DNA of 35,605 nucleotides, taken from contig CALUMM010000024.1 in assembly GCA_944321755.1 (NCBI GenBank), positions 1 through 35,605 of the forward strand. The letters run 5' to 3'. The notes under the pieces were generated by a model. The model did not search any database. It was not told where the DNA came from and saw nothing but the letters and a program-made list of their open reading frames with translations. Shown here piece by piece: positions 14,349 through 24,700 of this stretch. This stretch comes from an uncultured Alistipes sp. (GTDB taxonomy: Bacteria > Bacteroidota > Bacteroidia > Bacteroidales > Rikenellaceae). Within the stretch, counting starts at the first letter, position 1. Every line of letters starts with the position of its first letter. Both the position numbers and the translations under genes were made by a program.

Positions 14349-16604
14349 TCACCGGCGGAGTCCGGGCGTTGTGCCTGTCGGAGCGGTTTGGTCCGGTTGT
14401 TCCGAGTCGACGGCTTCGAGCAGGAAGACTCCGCTGTCGTAGAGTTTCGACAGCGCCGGTTCGAGACCCGCCTCGGCGAGCAGCGAGCCGCTGAACGTTC
14501 CGCCGTCGAATCCGAACCGGGGCTTCTCGACATTCAGCTCCCGGATCCGGTACTCCGTCTGCGGGTCGAGCCCGCGGAGCCGGAATTTCGGACGCAAGGT
14601 CCGCCCCTGATATTGCAGACAGTAGGTGAAGAGTACGGCCCGCCGTTTGTCCTTGGCAACATACAGCACAGCGTAGCAGCCCGAACGGTCGTAGGGGGTT
14701 CCGATCCGGTAGAGGTCCCCCTGCAGGACGAGGTCCCGGTAACCCTTGTAGGAGGCGATCGCCTTCCGGGCGAAAGCCTTCTCTTCGTCATCCATCTGCC
14801 GCGGCTGTAGCTCCATGCCGAGGCGCCCGGCGCACGCCATGTCGAAACGGAACTTCAACGGTGTACGGTTGCCGGTCTGGTGGTTGGGGACCGCCGAGAC
14901 GTGCGCGCCCATGACCGAAGCCGGATAGAAGAGGCTCGTGCCGTACTGGATCCGCGCCCGGGAGAGCGCTTCGGTGTTGTCGCTGGTCCACACCTCATCG
15001 AAATAGCGCAGGGCGCCGTACTCGACCCGTCCGCCACCCGAGGCGCAGGCCTGGATCAGGACATCGGGGTATTTGGCCCGGATGCGCTCCAGCACGCGGT
15101 AGAACCCTTGGGTGTAATCGAACCAGAAGTGGCTCTGTTCGGCAGCCGGGAGGTAGGCCGAACCTGCGTTGCAGGCGTTGCGGTTGGCATCCCACTTGAT
15201 GTAGTCGATCTTCGCAGAGAGTTGCATCGTTTGGTCGAAGACCCCGAAGACGAAATCCTGCACGGCGGGGTTCGTCAGGTCGAGCAGCCACTGGTTCCGG
15301 CTCAGCGGAGCCTCACGCCCCGGCATCCGGACGATCCAGTCGGGGTGACGTTCGGCCAGTTCGCTTTTCGGGTTGACCATCTCGGGCTCGATCCAGATTC
15401 CGAACTTCAGCCCCCGGGCATGGGCATAGGAGGCGATGCTGTCGATCCCTTCGGGGAGTTTGCGGACGTTGACCTGCCAGTCGCCCAGCCCGGCTCCGGA
15501 GCTGTTGCGCGGATATTTGTTGCCGAACCACCCGTCGTCGAGGACGAACATCTCCAGCCCCATTTCGGCGGCATCGTCGATCATCCCCGCCAGGGTCTGG
15601 AAGTCGAAATCGAAATAGGCCCCCTCCCAGCTGTTCAGCAGTGTCGGCACCGTATGCGTGTTGCGGTAGACGCCGTAGCGGCGGGCCCAGTCGTGGAGGT
15701 TGCGCGAGGCGCCGCCCGCCCCCTGGTCCGAGTAGGTGTAGATCATCTCCGGGGTGCGGAACGTCTCGCCCGCATGGAGCGTATATTCCGAACCGGCGGG
15801 GTTGGCCCCGGCCAGTACGGTCAGGCGGTCGGATTCATCCACCTCGAAGTTCAGCCGGAAGTTGCCGCTCCAGGCCAAGGCTCCGGCGATGACCTCGCCG
15901 CACTCCTCGCGGAAGGAGTCGCTGTCGAGCGTCAGCAGGAAAGCGGGTTGTTCGGTGTGGGTGGTCCGCACGCCGCGCGACGACTCGATGCTTTTCGAAC
16001 CGTGGTCCAGCAGCGTGTGTTCGACCTGCGCCTCGCGGGCCCAGGCGCCGTAGAGGTGGGTCAGCAGGTACTTCCCGGCCCGGAGCGAGAGCCCCGGGGA
16101 GTAGAAGTCGCGGAGTTCGACCGCACCCTTCTCCCGGTTGCGGATCAGGGTGTGGGCCGTGATGACGTTCTCCCGGGCGTAGGCCGTGAAGACGAGTTCG
16201 ACGTCGAGCGCCTCACGACGGTCGCTGAGGCGGATAGCCGTCTCCGTGACATTCCCGTCGGCAAGCTGCTTCGAGGCGTGCGAAACGTAACGCAGTTCGG
16301 TATTCGGATCGCCGTTGGCGTGCGTGACGCGCAGGGCCGGGTTCCGGAAGTCGAAACCTTCGGCCGTGGGGTAGGCCGGAACTCCGGTGCCGGAAACCGC
16401 CAGCGGTGCCGGGTCGTCGATCCGTGCCCCGAAGTGGCACTGTGTGAGCACGCCGCCCGGTGCGGCCGCGAAGACCAGCGAGAGCCGGTCGGTATGGATG
16501 TCGATCGTCCGGGAGGTTTCCTCGGCCGGAACCGCCGGAGCCGCCGTTGCAACCGTTCCGGCCAGCAGGGCCAGCGGCAGGAGCATTTTCTTTATGCCGT
16601 TCAT
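14349..16604 (-). CDS. Periplasmic alpha-galactosidase, GH36
   Basis: A 751-residue secreted enzyme with a Sec signal peptide (MNGIKKMLLPLALLAGTVATA). It follows the GH36/melibiase order: an N-terminal beta-supersandwich domain, a TIM barrel, and a C-terminal beta domain. The nucleophile is Asp472 in IKWDANR and the acid/base is Asp542 in TSDNTEA. Their 70-residue spacing is normal for GH36. The motif QACASGGGRVEYG between them is also family-like. It should hydrolyse terminal alpha-galactosides, although some GH36 enzymes act on alpha-GalNAc. Beside GH109 a host B/A-antigen or mucin role is plausible, but raffinose-type substrates cannot be excluded. The start at 16604 is chosen because longer in-frame starts run into the FISUMP gene and lack a signal peptide. 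Confidence 0.9.
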   Translation of the reverse strand: MNGIKKMLLPLALLAGTVATAAPAVPAEETSRTIDIHTDRLSLVFAAAPGGVLTQCHFGARIDDPAPLAVSGTGVPAYPTAEGFDFRNPALRVTHANGDPNTELRYVSHASKQLADGNVTETAIRLSDRREALDVELVFTAYARENVITAHTLIRNREKGAVELRDFYSPGLSLRAGKYLLTHLYGAWAREAQVEHTLLDHGSKSIESSRGVRTTHTEQPAFLLTLDSDSFREECGEVIAGALAWSGNFRLNFEVDESDRLTVLAGANPAGSEYTLHAGETFRTPEMIYTYSDQGAGGASRNLHDWARRYGVYRNTHTVPTLLNSWEGAYFDFDFQTLAGMIDDAAEMGLEMFVLDDGWFGNKYPRNSSGAGLGDWQVNVRKLPEGIDSIASYAHARGLKFGIWIEPEMVNPKSELAERHPDWIVRMPGREAPLSRNQWLLDLTNPAVQDFVFGVFDQTMQLSAKIDYIKWDANRNACNAGSAYLPAAEQSHFWFDYTQGFYRVLERIRAKYPDVLIQACASGGGRVEYGALRYFDEVWTSDNTEALSRARIQYGTSLFYPASVMGAHVSAVPNHQTGNRTPLKFRFDMACAGRLGMELQPRQMDDEEKAFARKAIASYKGYRDLVLQGDLYRIGTPYDRSGCYAVLYVAKDKRRAVLFTYCLQYQGRTLRPKFRLRGLDPQTEYRIRELNVEKPRFGFDGGTFSGSLLAEAGLEPALSKLYDSGVFLLEAVDSEQPDQTAPTGTTPGLRR

Positions 16605-16624
16605 AAATCTGCATATTTCCCGTT

Positions 16625-16666
16625 CGGGCCGCACGCTGCAGGAGCCTTCCCGCCACATGCGGCCCG
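16625..16666. promoter_or_regulatory. Intercistronic hairpin between FISUMP and GH36 genes
   Basis: CGGGCCGCA (16625-16633) and TGCGGCCCG (16658-16666) form a 9-bp perfect stem around a 24-nt loop, within the 80-bp gap ahead of the GH36 start. There is no U-tract on the minus strand. It may stabilise or set the ratio of upstream and downstream parts of the operon mRNA. Confidence 0.4.
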
Positions 16667-16684
16667 TCGGAGCGATTGAAAACA

Positions 16685-18163
16685 TCAATAGTTGGCTACA
16701 CAGCGCACGTTGTTCGACGATCCCGACTCGGCGTAGGTCGAGAAGTTGCAGGAGTTGTTGCCGATCGTGATGCGGTAGTGTTTGTTGCTGCTCGTCACCG
16801 TGGCGGTCCAATGGAACGAGTAGGCTCCGAAACTGCCGAACGTGTCGCCCGTATATTTGCCGCACGGAAGGACATTGAAGCCGATCCGCTCGATCTCCTC
16901 CGGGAAATACATTGGGTATTTTCCGGCCGGGAACTTCCCGCTGGCTTTTGTCAGGTTGAACATCGTGCCTCCGTCGACCGCGCTGCCGTGGGCCGCCCAC
17001 ATGCCGCCTTCCGCAGCCGGACGGCTGCCGCGCAGGTAGGAGGCGATGAATCCGTAGTCGATCATGTTCATGGCAGCCATCGGGTTTTTCTCCCGGTTGT
17101 CGGGCAGGTAGATGCCTGCCACGGCGCTTACAACCTCCTCGATGGAGTTCTTGCGCAGCCCGTAGTCGTCGGCCACGCCGACCGCCAGGTCATAGAAGTC
17201 ATAGGCGTTGGGGATGTGCCACCCTTCGGGGCAGATGCCGCGGATCTGGACGTTGTAGGAGGTCACACCGTCGTTGAGCGTATAGGAGTTGCCCATGTCG
17301 TCGGTTCCGGCCGCTCCGTAGATATAGGGGTTGTCTCCCGCGGAGAGTCCCGTCATGGCCTCCTCCCAGGTGTAGTAACGCCCGTACTTCGAGCCGTCGG
17401 GATCGTCCGGAGCCGTGCGGCCCACCGTGCCGTCCTCGCCGGCGTAGTTGAGGTTCACGGTCATCCAGGTCTTCGAGCCGTAGCGCTTGGCCGTGTGGTA
17501 CTCGTCGATCGGCAGCACGACGATCATCTTCTCGAAGTGGTGCGTCTCCTGGAGCCCGGTCTTGCTGACCGTCGTGACCGAAATCGCATTGGCCGGAATG
17601 TTCACCGACTTGCGGTTGGCCTTGACGATCACCCGCGAGGTCTCACCGCCGTCGACGACCGTCAGCGCTTCGGGAACGCTCCACGCATAGGTGGCGATCG
17701 TCTCGTCGTCCGGGACGTAGACCGAGAACTCCTCGTCTATGTCGACGGTCAGCGATCCCGTGATCGAGGTCTGGACGTAGGCCGGACGCGGCGGAAGTCC
17801 CGTGATGGTGATATCTTTCCACAGGGTTCGGGGCGTGCTGTTGCCCGCGGCATTGATTGCCGTGACGGTGATGACCCCGGCGGGGATCACCCCTTCGATC
17901 AGTCCCGACACCAGCAGCCGCGAGGTGTTCTCCCCTTCGAGGACGTTGAGCATCTCGGGGAGTTGCCAGAAGTAGCTCTCCGCGCCGGGCTCCTCGGGGA
18001 CCGAAAGCTCGAAGGAGTCTCCCATCTGGATCGTGTAGGGGTATTCGAGCCCCACGACGATGAAATCGGGCTGGCCGGGGACTTCCAGTTCGTTGTTTTG
18101 ACACGATACGACCAGCAGGAGTCCGGCCATGAGCCCGGTCGTTCGTTGTATGAATCGTTTCAT
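16685..18163 (-). CDS. FISUMP-domain lipoprotein, probable surface glycan-binding protein
   Basis: A 492-residue lipoprotein (lipobox LLVVSC, Cys21). The middle contains two Ig/PKD-like repeats: YFWQLPEMLNVLEGENTSRLLV near residue 84 and YAWSVPEALTVVDGGETSRVIV near 158. The C-terminal half is a FISUMP domain (Fibrobacter succinogenes major paralogous domain), recognised by KTWMTVNLNYAG, YTWEEAM, ICPEGWHIPNAYDFYDL and the final NVRCVANY. Such proteins are often cell-surface and lie beside SusCD pairs, where they may bind glycan, though no ligand can be read from the sequence. It begins 12 bp after the TIM-barrel gene in the same operon. Fimbria-like or adhesin roles are alternatives. Confidence 0.8.
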   Translation of the reverse strand: MKRFIQRTTGLMAGLLLVVSCQNNELEVPGQPDFIVVGLEYPYTIQMGDSFELSVPEEPGAESYFWQLPEMLNVLEGENTSRLLVSGLIEGVIPAGVITVTAINAAGNSTPRTLWKDITITGLPPRPAYVQTSITGSLTVDIDEEFSVYVPDDETIATYAWSVPEALTVVDGGETSRVIVKANRKSVNIPANAISVTTVSKTGLQETHHFEKMIVVLPIDEYHTAKRYGSKTWMTVNLNYAGEDGTVGRTAPDDPDGSKYGRYYTWEEAMTGLSAGDNPYIYGAAGTDDMGNSYTLNDGVTSYNVQIRGICPEGWHIPNAYDFYDLAVGVADDYGLRKNSIEEVVSAVAGIYLPDNREKNPMAAMNMIDYGFIASYLRGSRPAAEGGMWAAHGSAVDGGTMFNLTKASGKFPAGKYPMYFPEEIERIGFNVLPCGKYTGDTFGSFGAYSFHWTATVTSSNKHYRITIGNNSCNFSTYAESGSSNNVRCVANY

Positions 18164-18175
18164 GGTATTGGGTTT

Positions 18176-19081
18176 TTAATTGTCGTTGTTTTCGCTTGCA
18201 AGGCGTTGTTCCAGCTTGTTCCAGCTTTCGGCAATCTCCCGGAACGAGTCGTAGCCGCCCACCTCGAACAGGAACACGCCGTCGTAGCCGATGTCGGCCA
18301 GGGCCGAGACCACCGTCGGCCAGTCGATCGTGCCGCGCCCCATGAGCCAGTGTTTTTCATCCACGGCGTCGTAGTCCGAGACGTGCAGGCTGGCGATTCT
18401 CCCGCCCAGGGCCCGGGCGAAGGCGTCGGGGGTCTCCTGCAGCAGGTGGTTCGTGTCGAAGCATACGCCCACCGCCGGGTCCAGCTGCTCGAAAATCGAA
18501 AGCATCTCCCGGGAGGTGTTGCAGAGGCAGGTCCGCGGAAGGTCTTCCACGAGAAGCTGGGCATCGTACCCGGCAGCCACGGCCGCCAGCGTGTTGATCG
18601 AGCGGATGCTGTGTTCGATGTGAAGCCCCCGCAGCGAATCGGCAATGGGTTCGGCGCTCGGGTGCAGGATCATCTTCCGGGGCCGGAGCGGCTGTACGGC
18701 CTCGATGAACCAGGCGATCCGGTCGACGACGGCCGTGCGGACGGAGTCATCCGGCGAGGAGATGTCCCAGGCCCGGCCGAAGGGCAGATGTACCGACCAG
18801 ATGGTCAGCCCGACCCGCTCGGCATCGGCCCGGAAGCGTTCGAGAACTGCCGTGCACTCCTCGCGGGATTTCGTCCGCAGGGAGTTGAGCGTCACCTCCA
18901 CGTAGTCGAATCCCGCCTCGCGGACCTCGCGGAGCCGCTCCTCGGGCAGGGTCAGCGAGACCGACAGCCCCATCGGCCAGCTGCAGTAGGCGTCATGCAC
19001 CCGCTGCCGTTCCGACCGGCAGCTCCCGAGCAGCAGCGCCGCCAGGAGCAGCATTCCCGTTCTTTTAGCGATGGATCTCAT
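18176..19081 (-). CDS. Exported xylose-isomerase-like TIM-barrel lipoprotein
   Basis: A 301-residue protein of the sugar phosphate isomerase/epimerase superfamily (AP endonuclease 2 fold). It has a lipobox (LLLGSC, Cys21) and so acts outside the cytoplasm, where sugar phosphates are not expected. The usual metal ligands appear intact: Glu179 (LLVEDLP), Asp209 and His212 (CFDTNHLL), His233 (SLHVSDYD) and Glu273 (FLFEVGG). The gene is 6 bp after the DUF6528-like gene and 12 bp before FISUMP. Relatives include isomerases, epimerases, dehydratases and enzymes acting on 3-keto-sugars. Which reaction it catalyses is unknown; I infer only a metal-dependent action on a neutral sugar or glycoside. Confidence 0.85.
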   Translation of the reverse strand: MRSIAKRTGMLLLAALLLGSCRSERQRVHDAYCSWPMGLSVSLTLPEERLREVREAGFDYVEVTLNSLRTKSREECTAVLERFRADAERVGLTIWSVHLPFGRAWDISSPDDSVRTAVVDRIAWFIEAVQPLRPRKMILHPSAEPIADSLRGLHIEHSIRSINTLAAVAAGYDAQLLVEDLPRTCLCNTSREMLSIFEQLDPAVGVCFDTNHLLQETPDAFARALGGRIASLHVSDYDAVDEKHWLMGRGTIDWPTVVSALADIGYDGVFLFEVGGYDSFREIAESWNKLEQRLASENNDN

Positions 19082-19087
19082 GGTGCG

Positions 19088-20095
19088 TCAGATTTGGGGT
19101 GCCGGATGCTCCTCCGGATAACTGAAGGTGTTCTTAAGCAGCCAGCGGCCCTTGTAGATCTGGTATCCGTCCTTCTGGTAGACGCTGCGGCCTCCGGTGT
19201 CGATGAGCTTGTCCGACCAGTAGCTTTCGGTCGGATAGAGCATGATGGTCGCGTAGTCGGCCGGTCCCGAGGAGATGCACTTGATATTGACCGTTGTGCT
19301 GGCATTGAAGCGCTGGAACTCCTTCGTTGCCACGTTGAACTTGTAGACCGCCCCCAGCGTCGTAAGCCACAGCTGGTTGAGACCGTAGACCGGGAAGAGC
19401 TCGTGGGCTCCGTTCTGGCCTTCGGGCAGCGGGTAGGAGTCCTGGAGCACCAGGGCGGGTTTCCCTTCCGACTGTACGTAGGCGTAGGTGTTCAGCACGT
19501 TGTCGGCCGTGGCCCACAGCAGTTCGTTCGTGCGGTCCCACACGGCGTTGTGCCCGAAGGTCAGCGGGTAGGTTGCCACGGGAGCCGCGGCGAAACGTTT
19601 CTCGAAATCCACTTCGTAGAGCCGCATTTTGTCGCCGTCAGCGGTTCCGTCGGATGAGGAGACCACCACGACGTTGCCGTCGGGCAGCAGCTCCGCCGAG
19701 TGTGGCTGCCCTTTGGGGCAGGCGTAGAACATCACCCGTTTGTCTTCGATGCGGATGATCGCCACACCGCCGCGCGTGGCCGTGATGAGCAGGTACTCGC
19801 AGTTGTAGATCGGCTTCACCTCGTCCGGGAGGTTGAACCACGCCTGCTCTTCGGCCGTGAGGCCCGAATCCGCCGGAGTCCACTGCCACAGGGTCTCTCC
19901 CGTGGTGGCATCCACAAGGGCCACCTGATTCTGGGTTTGCTCGACCAGCGCGATGACCTTGTTGCCCTGCGAGGCGGGCGGGTCCAGTTCCGGAAGCGGG
20001 ATAATCGACCGATTCTCCTTTTCGCAGCCCACACAGAGAAGGACTGCCGTCATGATGCCGGCCAGAAGCCGGATGATTCCGTGTATCTGTTTCAT
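19088..20095 (-). CDS. Lipoprotein with PQQ-like beta-propeller (DUF6528-like)
   Basis: A 335-residue lipoprotein (LLCVGC lipobox, Cys near residue 24). The mature part shows repeated beta-propeller strands: QNQVALVDATTGETLWQWTP, GVAIIRIEDKRVMFYACPKG, PHSAELLPDGNVVVVSSSDG, AVWDRTNELLWATADN and GAVYKFNVATKEFQRF. This pattern resembles DUF6528 proteins, which occur in Bacteroidetes PULs without an assigned function. Propellers of this kind may bind glycans or act as lyases, and no catalytic residue stands out here. I place the start at 20095 (MKQIHGIIRLL) because it begins the signal peptide; the longer frame overlaps susD. It follows susD by 25 bp. Confidence 0.75.
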   Translation of the reverse strand: MKQIHGIIRLLAGIMTAVLLCVGCEKENRSIIPLPELDPPASQGNKVIALVEQTQNQVALVDATTGETLWQWTPADSGLTAEEQAWFNLPDEVKPIYNCEYLLITATRGGVAIIRIEDKRVMFYACPKGQPHSAELLPDGNVVVVSSSDGTADGDKMRLYEVDFEKRFAAAPVATYPLTFGHNAVWDRTNELLWATADNVLNTYAYVQSEGKPALVLQDSYPLPEGQNGAHELFPVYGLNQLWLTTLGAVYKFNVATKEFQRFNASTTVNIKCISSGPADYATIMLYPTESYWSDKLIDTGGRSVYQKDGYQIYKGRWLLKNTFSYPEEHPAPQI

Positions 20096-20120
20096 GGTGT
20101 CGTCTGTTGATAGGGTTTGT

Positions 20121-21713
20121 TTACCATCCCGGGTTGTTGGGCCGCAGCGAGGGTGCAAGTTCGATCTCGGCCGACGGAACGGGCCACCAGTAGTCGCGCT
20201 CCTTGTTGAAATTCCGCGTGCCGATGAGTGTTCCGTCGAAGGTGTAGATGCTCAGATTGCTCATTGCCGTCTCGGCCTCACGCCAGCGGCGCAGATCGTT
20301 GTAATAGGTTCCTTCGCCCGCGAACTCGATCCGGCGTTCGTAGCGGATCTGGCGGCGGAGCTCCTCCCGGTCATTCCCGGGGTAGGCCAGGGCCGCCGAC
20401 GAGGTGAACCCGGCCCGCTGGCGGATCGCCTTGACCGTGCGGTTCCAGATCTCCTCGGTCATTTCGCCCAGTTCGTTTTTCGCCTCGGCGTACATCAGCA
20501 GCACGTCGGCATAGCGCAGCAGCATGATGTTGATCGGTGAGCAGACCTCCTTGAGTCCGAACTCCTCGTCGCTGGGCACCTGCTCCGTGTAGACCGTGTA
20601 CTTTCTGTAGATGAAGCCGGTCTGCTTGTTGGTGAAGCGGACGTTCGTGTTGTCGGTCTTCACGGTCTCGCCCATCCACACCGAACCGGGATAGACGATC
20701 GTCTGGGCGAAACGCGGATCGAGGTCCGCATACCCTTCCGAATCGGCATAGGCCGACTCCTCGCGGGGTTTCCCGTCCTTCATCCAGTAGCTGTCCACGA
20801 AGTTCTTCAGCGGCGCCGAACTGTTGTACTGCCGCATGACGATGTCGATGCTGTGTCCGAGTCCCGTGGGGTTGGAGACGAATTCGACGTTGAAGATCGA
20901 CTCCGAGGAGTGCTCGGCAGCTTCGGTGAAGAGTTCGGCGTAACCGCTCTGATAGAGCGAGTAGACGCCCGTCTCCATCACGGCATAGGCGGCATCGGCT
21001 GCCGCACGCCAGGCCTCTTCGCTGTGGTCGGGGTTGCACAGTTCGCTTGCCTCGAAGAGCAGGACCCGGGCGCGGAGAGCCAGTGCGGCTCCGGCGGTGG
21101 GACGTCCCAGATCGGCCGAGGTATAGCTGCGCGGCAGGATTTTGGAAACCTCTTCCAGTTCGTCGAGGATAAACCGGATGATCGTGGCCCGTTCGGCCCG
21201 CGGCTGGTTGACCTGGGAGATGTCCGGGGCGTCGGTGATCAGCGGTGCCGAGTAGTAGTAGGTGGTCAGCACCGAGTAGTAGAGGGCCCGCAGGAACCGT
21301 GCCTGCGCCTTCATCTGGGAGATCTCCTCACTGGAAAGCTCCTTGCTCTGATCGATGTTAGCCAGCAGCATGTTGCAGCGTCCGATTCCGGTATAGGCAT
21401 CCTTCCAGCGTCCGGCGATGACGGTCCCTTCGGCGGTGTGGCTGCCCTTGGCGATATCGTTCCAGTTGAGCGTGTTGGCATAGTTGTAGGCATTGGGGGT
21501 CGCGCACTCCTCCAGGGCGATGGACATGCCGCCGAACATGCTGCCGTTCCGCAGCGGCAGGAAGCAGCCCGTCAGTCCGCTTTCGGCATTCTTGGCGCTG
21601 TACCAGAACGTTTTGTCGCTGTAGGCACCCGTCGGCTCGAAATCCATTGAGCACGAGGAGGCCGCGACGGCCAGCGACAGGGCGATTCCGAAATATAGAT
21701 TCTTTTTCATCAT
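20121..21713 (-). CDS. SusD/RagB-type glycan-binding lipoprotein
   Basis: A 530-residue outer-membrane lipoprotein (SLAVAASSC, Cys21) that caps the SusC channel and binds substrate at the cell surface. Family features are the N-terminal SMDFEPTGAYSDKTFWYSAKNAESGLTGCF region, tetratricopeptide-like helices, MLLRYADVLLMYAEAKNELG near residue 405, and the C-terminal ending WWPVPSAEIELAPSLRPNNPGW. Length is typical. Stop and start lie 25 and 14 bp from the flanking genes, so it is co-transcribed with SusC. The first two codons are both Met and either could be used. Substrate cannot be read from the sequence. Confidence 0.95.
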   Translation of the reverse strand: MMKKNLYFGIALSLAVAASSCSMDFEPTGAYSDKTFWYSAKNAESGLTGCFLPLRNGSMFGGMSIALEECATPNAYNYANTLNWNDIAKGSHTAEGTVIAGRWKDAYTGIGRCNMLLANIDQSKELSSEEISQMKAQARFLRALYYSVLTTYYYSAPLITDAPDISQVNQPRAERATIIRFILDELEEVSKILPRSYTSADLGRPTAGAALALRARVLLFEASELCNPDHSEEAWRAAADAAYAVMETGVYSLYQSGYAELFTEAAEHSSESIFNVEFVSNPTGLGHSIDIVMRQYNSSAPLKNFVDSYWMKDGKPREESAYADSEGYADLDPRFAQTIVYPGSVWMGETVKTDNTNVRFTNKQTGFIYRKYTVYTEQVPSDEEFGLKEVCSPINIMLLRYADVLLMYAEAKNELGEMTEEIWNRTVKAIRQRAGFTSSAALAYPGNDREELRRQIRYERRIEFAGEGTYYNDLRRWREAETAMSNLSIYTFDGTLIGTRNFNKERDYWWPVPSAEIELAPSLRPNNPGW

Positions 21714-21727
21714 TCACAGGATTGGGG

Positions 21728-24700
21728 TTAGAAACTCAGGTTCAGACCCACGGATATGGTCTTCAGGTTGGGATATTCGTAGAGATTCGTGCGGGTCGTC
21801 GTGATTTCGGGGTCCCAGAGGTCGAAATCGGAGAGCGTCCAGAGGTTCTGGCCGCTGATGTAGACCTGCAGCCCCTCGATGCGCAGCGGACGGAGCAGCC
21901 GTTTCGGGAAGTCATACGTCAACTGGATGTTCTTCATGCGCAGGTAGGAGGCGTTGCGCAGCCACTTGGTCGACGGGATGAAGTTCTCCGGGGCGTCGGT
22001 GTAGGTGGTCAGCAGCGGCAGTTTCGCATTGGGGTTCGCTTCGGTCCAGGAGTCGGTGGCCCACTCCCAGGTGACGCCCGCTCCGTTGTTGAACGGTACG
22101 GCGAGGTTGGCCGTGGGGTAGGTGTAGACGTCGCCGACGCCCTGGAACTGCGCTTCGAGCGAGATTCCCTTCCAACCGACCTGCAGGCCGAACGAATAGG
22201 TCCATTCGGGAATCGTGTTGCCCACGATGATCTTGTCCTTGTCGTCGATCACCTCATCCTCGCAGTTGTTCTTGTATTTCAGGTAGCCGGGCCGCAGTTT
22301 CGAGCGGTCGCCGTAGACCACCGAGGCGTTGTCGATCTCCTCCTGCGAGAGGTAGTATCCGTCGGCTTCGTAGAGGTAGAACGAACGGATCGGATACCCT
22401 TCCTTGGTAATCAGGGTGTTGCTGTTGGCCAGGATCTGCCCGCCGTCGAGCGAGAGCACCCGGTTGCGCACGAATCCCACCGAGAGATTCACCCCGTAGG
22501 AAAAATCCTTGATGCGGTCTCGCCAGCTGCCCGAGATTTCGAAACCCTTGTTGAGTACGGTGCCCACGTTGCTCTTCGGACCGCTCAGGCCGCCGACATG
22601 CGAGGGGATCGAGCGGGTCATGATGATGTCGAAGGTCTCCTTGCGGAAGAAGTCGGCCTCGAAGCTCAGCCGGTTGTTGAAGGCCGCCAGATCGAGTCCC
22701 GCGTTGTACGAACGGGTCTTTTCCCAGCCCAGCATCCGGTCGGTGAGCTCTTCGACGGCATATCCGGCCGCCGGGGTTCCGCCGAACGAATAGTTCTGGC
22801 TCAGGGCGTTGTAGGTCATCTGGTAGCTGTAGGGATCCACCGACTCGCTGCCCATCACGCCGTAGGAGAGGCGCAGTTTCAGCAGGTCGATCTGCCTGAC
22901 CTGGAAGAAAGGCTCGCGGCTCAGGTTCCAGGCCACCATGACCGACGGGAAGAGGAACCAGCGGTTGTCGCGCGAGAGGTTGCTCGAACCGTCGTATCGC
23001 AGCGTGGCTTCGAGCATGTAACGCTCGTCGTAGGTGTAGGCCAGACGTCCGTAGAAGGAGATCATGCGTTTTTTCCACGAGCTGCCCGTTGCCTGGGCGT
23101 TGGTCTGGTCGGTCAGCGCCTCGAATTCGGTCAGCGTATTGTCGTTGAACCCGTGGTTGTAGGCCTGGAAGTTGCGGCTGTCATTGTGCTGCCAGTCCTG
23201 ACCGGCCATCACGTGAATGTTGTGGCGTCCGTAGTCGTTCTCCCAGACGAGGCGGTGCGAGAGCGTGTACTGTCCCGATGCCGAATCCCAGTCCTTGACA
23301 CGCGGGGCGCTGCCGTTGAAGGTCTTCACGTCGCCCGTCTTCGGATTGACGGTGTACATCTGGGGAATGAAGTTCTTGCTGAAGTGGTCGATCTTGCGGT
23401 AACCGGCCGTGGCGTAGTATTTCAGGTGCGGGGCCAGGCGCAGGTCGACGCTCAGGGTCGACAGTAGCTCCTGGTAGTTGCGGTAGACGAATCCCTGTTC
23501 GACCTCCATGCGGGGGTTCTCGATGTTGTTGCGGCCCGGGGTGAAGAGCCACGTCGAGCCGTAGATTCCGTTGCGGTGGTAGTCCGAGAAGATCGGCAGA
23601 CCCCGCATGATCGTGTTCAGCACCGTGCCGGTGGTGTATCCCACCTCGTTGAACGTGCGGACGTTGCCCTGGAAGGTTCCGCTGATGTTCAGGGCGTCGC
23701 TGACCCGGGCGTTGAGTTTCAGGTCGAACGAATAGCGCTGGGCGTTGTCGTTTTCGATGAAGACGCCCTTCTGGTCGGTGTAGCCGATGCCCATCGAGTA
23801 GGTGATGGCGTCCGTACCGCCCGAGAGACGCACGCTGTGCTGCTGGACGTATCCGTCATCCATACAGATGTCGAACCAGTCCGAAGCGGGGTAGACCGAC
23901 GGGTCGGTTTTCATGCCCTCCATGTATTCGAGGATCTGGGCGTTGGAGTAGGAGACGGCCCCGGGGCTGACTCCCGAATTGATTTCGGCCAGGTTCCGCA
24001 GGCGCATGTAGAGAATCGGGTCGGTCACCACGTCCGGGAGATAGGTGGCGCGCTGTATGCCGTATTTTCCGCTGTACTCCACCCGCGGGCGGCCTTTGGA
24101 GCCCTTCTTCGAGGTGACCAGGATGACTCCGTTGGCGGCTTTCAGACCGTAGATGGCGGCCGAAACGTCCTTCAGGACCGTGATCGACTCGATCGTCGAG
24201 GGGTCGATCTCCCCGAAGTCGTACTCCACGCCGTCCAACAGCACGAGCGGGGCACCGCCGGTCGAGTTCAGCGAGTTGACACCGCGGATCGAGATCGAGG
24301 CCTTGTCCACACCGGGCTGGGCGCCGCCCTGATTGACCCAGATGCCGGGGGTGTTGTAGAGCATCTGTGTCGAGTTGGTAATCGGCTGGTGCTCCTTGCT
24401 TTTGATGTCCACCGTGGCGACCGAACCGGTCAGCGAGAGCTTCTTGACGGTGCGGTATCCCACGACGACCAGCTCTTCGAGGGCCGTCGCCTCCTCCTGC
24501 AGCGTCACGTTGAGGGTGGTGCGCCCTGCGACGGACTCCACGACCTGCGCATATCCCAGACAACTGAAGGTGATCTGCGCTTCGGGCTTGACCTCCAGGG
24601 CATACGAACCGTCGGTTCCGGTGGCCGTTCCGTTGTAGGGGTTCTCGACGACCGTGACACCGGCCAGGGGTTTGCCCGCCTGGTCCCGCACGACGCCCGT

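Noticed and set aside
16605-17000. N-terminal extension of the GH36 protein
   Set aside because: The extra 132 codons lie over the FISUMP gene's 3' end in another frame and contain no signal peptide. The Met at 16604 begins a proper one.
16676-19657. 993-codon plus-strand open frame opposite the FISUMP, TIM-barrel and propeller genes
   Set aside because: It spans several real minus-strand genes including their start and stop sites, has no recognisable motif and no promoter; judged an antisense shadow.
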